Shown here: piece after piece, positions 60,465 through 64,000 of the stretch
Position numbering within the stretch: position 1 is the first letter of the stretch
How the letters are laid out: every line of letters starts with the position of its first letter
NCBI GenBank assembly: GCA_937943575.1
Contig: CALEAV010000015.1
Coordinates: 21,851 to 85,850 of the forward strand
DNA length: 64,000 nucleotides
DNA from: an uncultured bacterium
GTDB lineage: Bacteria; Desulfobacterota; Desulfobaccia; Desulfobaccales; 0-14-0-80-60-11
Direction of reading: 5' to 3'
Program-made: the position numbers and the translations under genes
Notes under the pieces: generated by a model
Seen by the model: the letters and a program-made list of their open reading frames with translations, nothing else
Database searches by the model: none
What the model was told of the DNA's origin: nothing

Positions 60465-61592
60465 ATGCACCGACGCCTGGATTTCATCGACCTCAAAGCC
60501 CAGCAGGAGCGCCTGCGGCCTCAGCTGATGGAGCGCCTGCGCCGCGTCCTGGAGCACGGGCAGTACATCCTCGGGCCCGAAGTCTTCGAACTGGAAGAGC
60601 GCTTGGCGGCTTATGTGGGGGTGCGCCACGCCATCACCTGCGCCTCCGGCACCGACGCCCTGCTCATGACCCTGATGGCCTGGGGGATCGGGCCAGGGGA
60701 CGCAGTCTTCACCACCCCGTTCACCTTTGTGGCCACCCTGGAGGTCATCTGTCTGGTGGGCGCCACGCCGGTCCTGGTGGATATCGACCCCCGGACCTAC
60801 AACCTGGACCCTCAGGCCCTGGAGCGGTCCCTGGCGGAGTTCGGCCGGCAGCCCCGCACGGAGAGCTTGCGCCCCCGGGCGGTCATCCCGGTGGACCTCT
60901 TCGGCCAGCCGGCAGATTATGAGCGCCTCAACGCCCTGGCGGCCCGCCATGGGCTTTTGGTGCTGGAAGACGCCGCCCAGTCCTTCGGGGCCGAATACCG
61001 GGGGAGAAAGGCCGGGGCGCTGGCCCACGCCGGCGCCACCTCCTTTTTCCCGGCCAAGCCCCTGGGGGGCTATGGCGACGGCGGCGCCATCTTCACCGAC
61101 GACGACGGGCTCGCCGAGGCCCTGCGCTCCATCCGGGTGCACGGCCAGGGCCGCCACCGCTATGAGCACGTGCGCCTGGGGCTCAACGGCCGCCTGGACA
61201 CCCTGCAGGCCGCGGTGCTCCTGTGCAAGCTGGAGATCTTCCCGGAAGAGGTGGCCCGGCGCCGGGAGGTGGCGGAGCGTTATTCCCAGGCCCTGGCTGA
61301 CGCTTTCATCACCCCCTATGTGGCCCCGGAGTGCCGGCCGGTATGGGCCCAGTACTCCCTTCAAAGCCCCCGGCGGGAGGAGCTCCGGGCCCGGCTGGAG
61401 GCGGCGGGCGTGCCCACCGCGGTCTACTACCCCCTGCCTTTGCACCTGCAGCCGGCCTATGCCTTTTTGGGCTATCAGGCCGGGGATTTCCCGGTGAGCG
61501 AGGGGGTGGCCCAACGCATCTTCAGCCTCCCCATGCACCCCTATCTCTCTCCTGCCGACCAGGAGCGCATCATCCGCCTCCTCCTTTCCTGA
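60465..61592 (+). CDS. DegT/DnrJ/EryC1/StrS aminotransferase, WbpE/FdtB-like
   Basis: 375 residues. LDFIDLKAQQERLRPQLMERLRRVLEHGQYILGPEVFELEERLAAYVG is characteristic of the WbpE-type branch. CASGTDALLMTLMAWGIGPGDAVFTTPFTFVATLEVI follows, VLEDAAQSFGAEY has the PLP Asp, and TSFFPAKPLGGYGDGGAIF the PLP Lys. These enzymes aminate nucleotide-3- or 4-keto-sugars for O-antigen. The frame is open far upstream on the strand opposite the DUF523 gene; ATG 60465 begins the conserved sequence. Confidence 0.9.
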   Translation: MHRRLDFIDLKAQQERLRPQLMERLRRVLEHGQYILGPEVFELEERLAAYVGVRHAITCASGTDALLMTLMAWGIGPGDAVFTTPFTFVATLEVICLVGATPVLVDIDPRTYNLDPQALERSLAEFGRQPRTESLRPRAVIPVDLFGQPADYERLNALAARHGLLVLEDAAQSFGAEYRGRKAGALAHAGATSFFPAKPLGGYGDGGAIFTDDDGLAEALRSIRVHGQGRHRYEHVRLGLNGRLDTLQAAVLLCKLEIFPEEVARRREVAERYSQALADAFITPYVAPECRPVWAQYSLQSPRREELRARLEAAGVPTAVYYPLPLHLQPAYAFLGYQAGDFPVSEGVAQRIFSLPMHPYLSPADQERIIRLLLS

Positions 61593-61775
61593 CCGGCCCC
61601 TGGACACGGTTTCCCGCCGCGCCGGGCGGTTGTGTGCCATCCGTCCCCCCTGTGCTGGAGTGTTTTTCCGCTTTGGGGTATCACTCCCCCAGAACCCGGC
61701 CTGCCGCCGCGAGCCGGTTTTGGCAAGGGGGTGGGGGCAAGGCCAGAAAACGTGGACATCAGGGGGAGGAAAGAG

Positions 61776-63635
61776 ATGCGCAGGAAGATGATGGGGTGGC
61801 TGCTGTGCGTCGCCCTGCTTTGGGCGGCCTTGGCTGAAGCCGGGGTCAAGACCAGCAACCAGTTCTTCTACAAGCCGGGCCTGGGGGCCCGGGGCACGGC
61901 GGAAATGAGCCAGTTTGACGCCGGCTTGGATCTGGTGGACGCCCATCTGGGTCGATACAAGACCCTGGGGGATCCAGGCTATGAGACTCTGGCCGCAGCC
62001 TTAAGCACCATCGGCTCTACTCCTGTCAGCCTGGTTATTCCAGCAGGTACCGTCAGCATCCTGGCAGATACCACCATTCCGGCCAATGTCCACCTGGTGG
62101 TGCAGCGGGGAGGAGTTTTCAACATTGCCAACGGGGTCACCCTGACCATCAACGGTGCCCTGACCGCCGGTCTGTATCAGATCTTTGCCTGGAGCGGCAC
62201 AGGGAAAGTCTCCTTTGCCGATGGTGTGGTTAAAGAGGTCTACCCCCAGTGGTGGGGGGCCAAGGGCGACGGCAGCACCGATGGCGCCGCCGCCTTCCAG
62301 GCGGCGATCAATGGGTTGGGATACACCGGCACAGTTCACGTCCCCACGGGGGAATACGTCCTCAACACCGGCCTGATCCTGTATAAGGGTATTGCCTTGC
62401 GAGGGGATCGGCCCAGGCTGAGATTTGGCAATCTCTCCTCCGGGAGCGCCATTACCGTCACGGGTGGGAAACCCGGCGGGCCTCTCGGCCTCAATACCGG
62501 GGTCTATCTAGCCATGGAGAATCTGCGGCTGGTGGCCGATGCCACTTATACGGCCGGAAACTACAAGGCCAATGTGCACGGCATTTACATCACCAATCAG
62601 GAAATGACCTTCCGGAACCTGGAGATCTGCGGCTTTGACCAGGCGGTCAAGATGACCAATGGCGCCTATTGCATCAACTTTCACGACTCATCCTTTCGGT
62701 TTAACAACTATGGCGTCTACATCGACTGCACCGAGACCGTCCCGCGGATCTTTTTCAGCGGCTGCGCCATCTCCAACAACAACTATGGGGTGTACAACAA
62801 GCTAGGTGTTGTGACCTTCTCGAACAGCAACTTCGATTACAATCTGCGTGGACATGTTGCTGGTAATGAAACCAGGGTATCAGGGTACATCGCCGCCACC
62901 ATGAACTTTGTTTCAACCCATTTTGAAAACCTAGCATCAGTATCTCCGCCGCAGACTTACTATCGAATCAACAACACAAACGGCGATATGGCGATGATCA
63001 ACTGTCAGTGGACAGATGATGTATCAGATTATCCCATCATCAATAATAACAATGGGATTCTGCACATGGACAATTGCCATCTCCGTCTTCCCGAAGGGAA
63101 ATATCTCGTCAATGGAGGCTTGCTCAGAGCATCCAATTCCTTTTATCAGGACACCACCGAGACCCGGGCCAGGTTATCCCGGCAACTCTCCGGGATCTTG
63201 AACAACGGCTTTGAAACCGGCACCTTAACGGGCTGGACCGTGGATGTGGGCACCCAGGCCGCGGTAATCAATACGGACAAGTATGACGGCTCTTACTCTC
63301 TGCGACTGACTAGAACCAGCTCCACCGTGGGGACGGAGGTGGTGAGTCAGAGGAACCCAGTGCCCGTTGGGGTCAATGAGCTCACCCTGACCGTCTTCTA
63401 CAAAAACACCCAGAACGAGACCCCCTGGAATGAAATCAAATTTTACAACGCCAGCGGCAACGAAATAGGGTCGGCGTCGCTGGCCCTGCTGGGCAATATC
63501 ACCACCTGGACAAAAGCCAAAGGGAATTATCCAGTCCCGGCCGGAGCCGCAAGCTTCGCAGTGCGGTTCAAGGTGACGCCGGCCTGGAACGGAACCTATC
63601 TGTTCATTGATGAGGTTTACGCCCATTGGAAATAA
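61776..63635 (+). CDS. Secreted right-handed beta-helix protein (pectate lyase-like), with C-terminal carbohydrate-binding-like domain
   Basis: 619 residues. A signal peptide (MMGWLLCVALLWAALAEA) is followed by a tailspike-like N-terminal region. VYPQWWGAKGDGSTDGAAAFQAAI is the pectate-lyase superfamily signature. A beta-helix (about 190-455) rich in Asn ladders follows (GCAISNNNYGVYNKLG, NSNFDYN, YPIINNNNG). The last about 150 residues (GFETGTLTGWTVDVGT ... GSYSLRLTR) look like a CBM_4_9-type module. GC drops clearly at about 62800-63150, unlike neighbours, suggesting acquisition. Likely binds or cleaves a polysaccharide outside the cell. GGGGGAGGAAAGAG precedes the ATG. Confidence 0.85.
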   Translation: MRRKMMGWLLCVALLWAALAEAGVKTSNQFFYKPGLGARGTAEMSQFDAGLDLVDAHLGRYKTLGDPGYETLAAALSTIGSTPVSLVIPAGTVSILADTTIPANVHLVVQRGGVFNIANGVTLTINGALTAGLYQIFAWSGTGKVSFADGVVKEVYPQWWGAKGDGSTDGAAAFQAAINGLGYTGTVHVPTGEYVLNTGLILYKGIALRGDRPRLRFGNLSSGSAITVTGGKPGGPLGLNTGVYLAMENLRLVADATYTAGNYKANVHGIYITNQEMTFRNLEICGFDQAVKMTNGAYCINFHDSSFRFNNYGVYIDCTETVPRIFFSGCAISNNNYGVYNKLGVVTFSNSNFDYNLRGHVAGNETRVSGYIAATMNFVSTHFENLASVSPPQTYYRINNTNGDMAMINCQWTDDVSDYPIINNNNGILHMDNCHLRLPEGKYLVNGGLLRASNSFYQDTTETRARLSRQLSGILNNGFETGTLTGWTVDVGTQAAVINTDKYDGSYSLRLTRTSSTVGTEVVSQRNPVPVGVNELTLTVFYKNTQNETPWNEIKFYNASGNEIGSASLALLGNITTWTKAKGNYPVPAGAASFAVRFKVTPAWNGTYLFIDEVYAHWK

Positions 63636-63765
63636 AAACCCTTCACGCGAGGAAACGGCACACGGAATTTGAAGCCATCCTTGCTGCAGTCTCTCGAACC
63701 TGATTGGCATCCAGGGAGCAAAAAGGGGGAGTTCGGACCCCGGTCCGTGCCCCCCTTCTTGCAAT

Positions 63766-63796
63766 TTGACTTTCAGCCCCGCAGGTGTTTTATACT
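63766..63796 (+). promoter_or_regulatory. Weak candidate promoter of the zinc-ribbon gene
   Basis: TTGACT (63766-63771) and TATACT (63791-63796) separated by 19 bases, about 65 bases before ATG 63862. The spacing is longer than ideal. Confidence 0.4.
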
Positions 63797-63861
63797 TGTC
63801 ATGACCCCCAACTCATACCATCTCCAGGCGCCATGCTGGGCAGTAGGCGAAAGGAAGGAAG

Positions 63862-64000
63862 ATGACTCTCTGTCCCCGTTGTCAGATGCCGAATCCCGAA
63901 GGCCACGGGGTCTGTCAGACCTGCGGCGCCTCCCTGAGCGGCGCCGGGCCGGAAACTGAGGCCCCCCTGGCGGCCCGCGCCGCGGTTCGGTCCCGCCTCC
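63862..64000 (+). CDS. Zinc-ribbon protein, 5' end only
   Basis: ATG 63862, with AAGGAAGG upstream, opens a frame to the window edge (46 codons). It begins MTLCPRCQMPNPEGHGVCQTCG, two CxxC pairs of a small zinc ribbon. Such ribbons often begin adenylate/guanylate cyclase, kinase or Ser/Thr-signalling proteins, but what follows lies outside the window and the function cannot be told. Confidence 0.75.
   Translation, partial: MTLCPRCQMPNPEGHGVCQTCGASLSGAGPETEAPLAARAAVRSRL

Overview
The window reads as a very GC-rich chromosome segment from an anaerobic Gram-negative bacterium, most likely Desulfobacterota (the former Deltaproteobacteria, perhaps near Desulfobacca). This is inferred from gene content. 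The window carries a full lipid A/LPS-core set, an archaeal-type entry to the shikimate pathway joined to a bacterial P-protein, a group 3b-like [NiFe] hydrogenase, MvhD/Hdr-type iron-sulfur proteins with a double-cubane-type protein, a class II (B12) ribonucleotide reductase and signs of selenium use. No rRNA, tRNA, CRISPR array, transposase or prophage was found.

Layout. 1-10.6 kb (minus strand): LPS block with msbA, an lpxK-waaF gene fusion, gmhB, waaC, then after an AT-rich gap a Trm112-like protein, a WaaE-like GT2, lpxA, a WaaQ-like and a WaaG-like transferase, and a cut-off zinc alcohol dehydrogenase. 10.8-17.5 kb: yedF with a small membrane protein, a lytic transglycosylase, mtaD, an SMR-like protein, an RlpA/LysM protein, an unknown gene and pgsA. 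17.5-22.3 kb (minus): aromatic operon (ADH synthase, DHQ synthase II, pheA, aroD, aroE) behind a textbook Tyr/Phe leader-peptide attenuator. 22.7-29.5 kb: two glycosyltransferases, a NarL-type two-component pair, an SH3 lipoprotein, an unknown membrane protein and msrA.

29.6-33.4 kb: two divergent fluoride (crcB) riboswitches back to back. The minus one precedes a CPA2 antiporter and a UspA gene. The plus one precedes a dynamin-like GTPase. 33.4-39.4 kb (plus): a small protein, a histidine phosphatase, then MvhD - HdrD-like - double-cubane-type protein - 77-aa protein - activating ATPase. 39.5-45 kb: hisG/hisI, fabH, and nrdJ with tandem NrdR boxes.

45.2-53 kb: a sulfide:quinone oxidoreductase-like gene with an in-frame UGA at its second catalytic-cysteine position (probable selenocysteine) coupled to a DUF1641 gene, a rhodanese-ferritin fusion, and the hydrogenase operon (hydB, cNMP-binding protein, hydG, hydD, hydA). 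53-55.6 kb: amt-glnK behind a consensus sigma-54 promoter, followed by a TorF-like porin. 55.7-64 kb: two sugar aminotransferases, a ROK kinase, tsaC, a DUF523/DUF1722 protein, a low-GC beta-helix protein and the start of a zinc-ribbon gene.

The most notable points are the probable selenocysteine SQR, the fluoride-riboswitch-controlled dynamin-like GTPase, and the complete Tyr/Phe attenuator on an archaeal-type aromatic operon.
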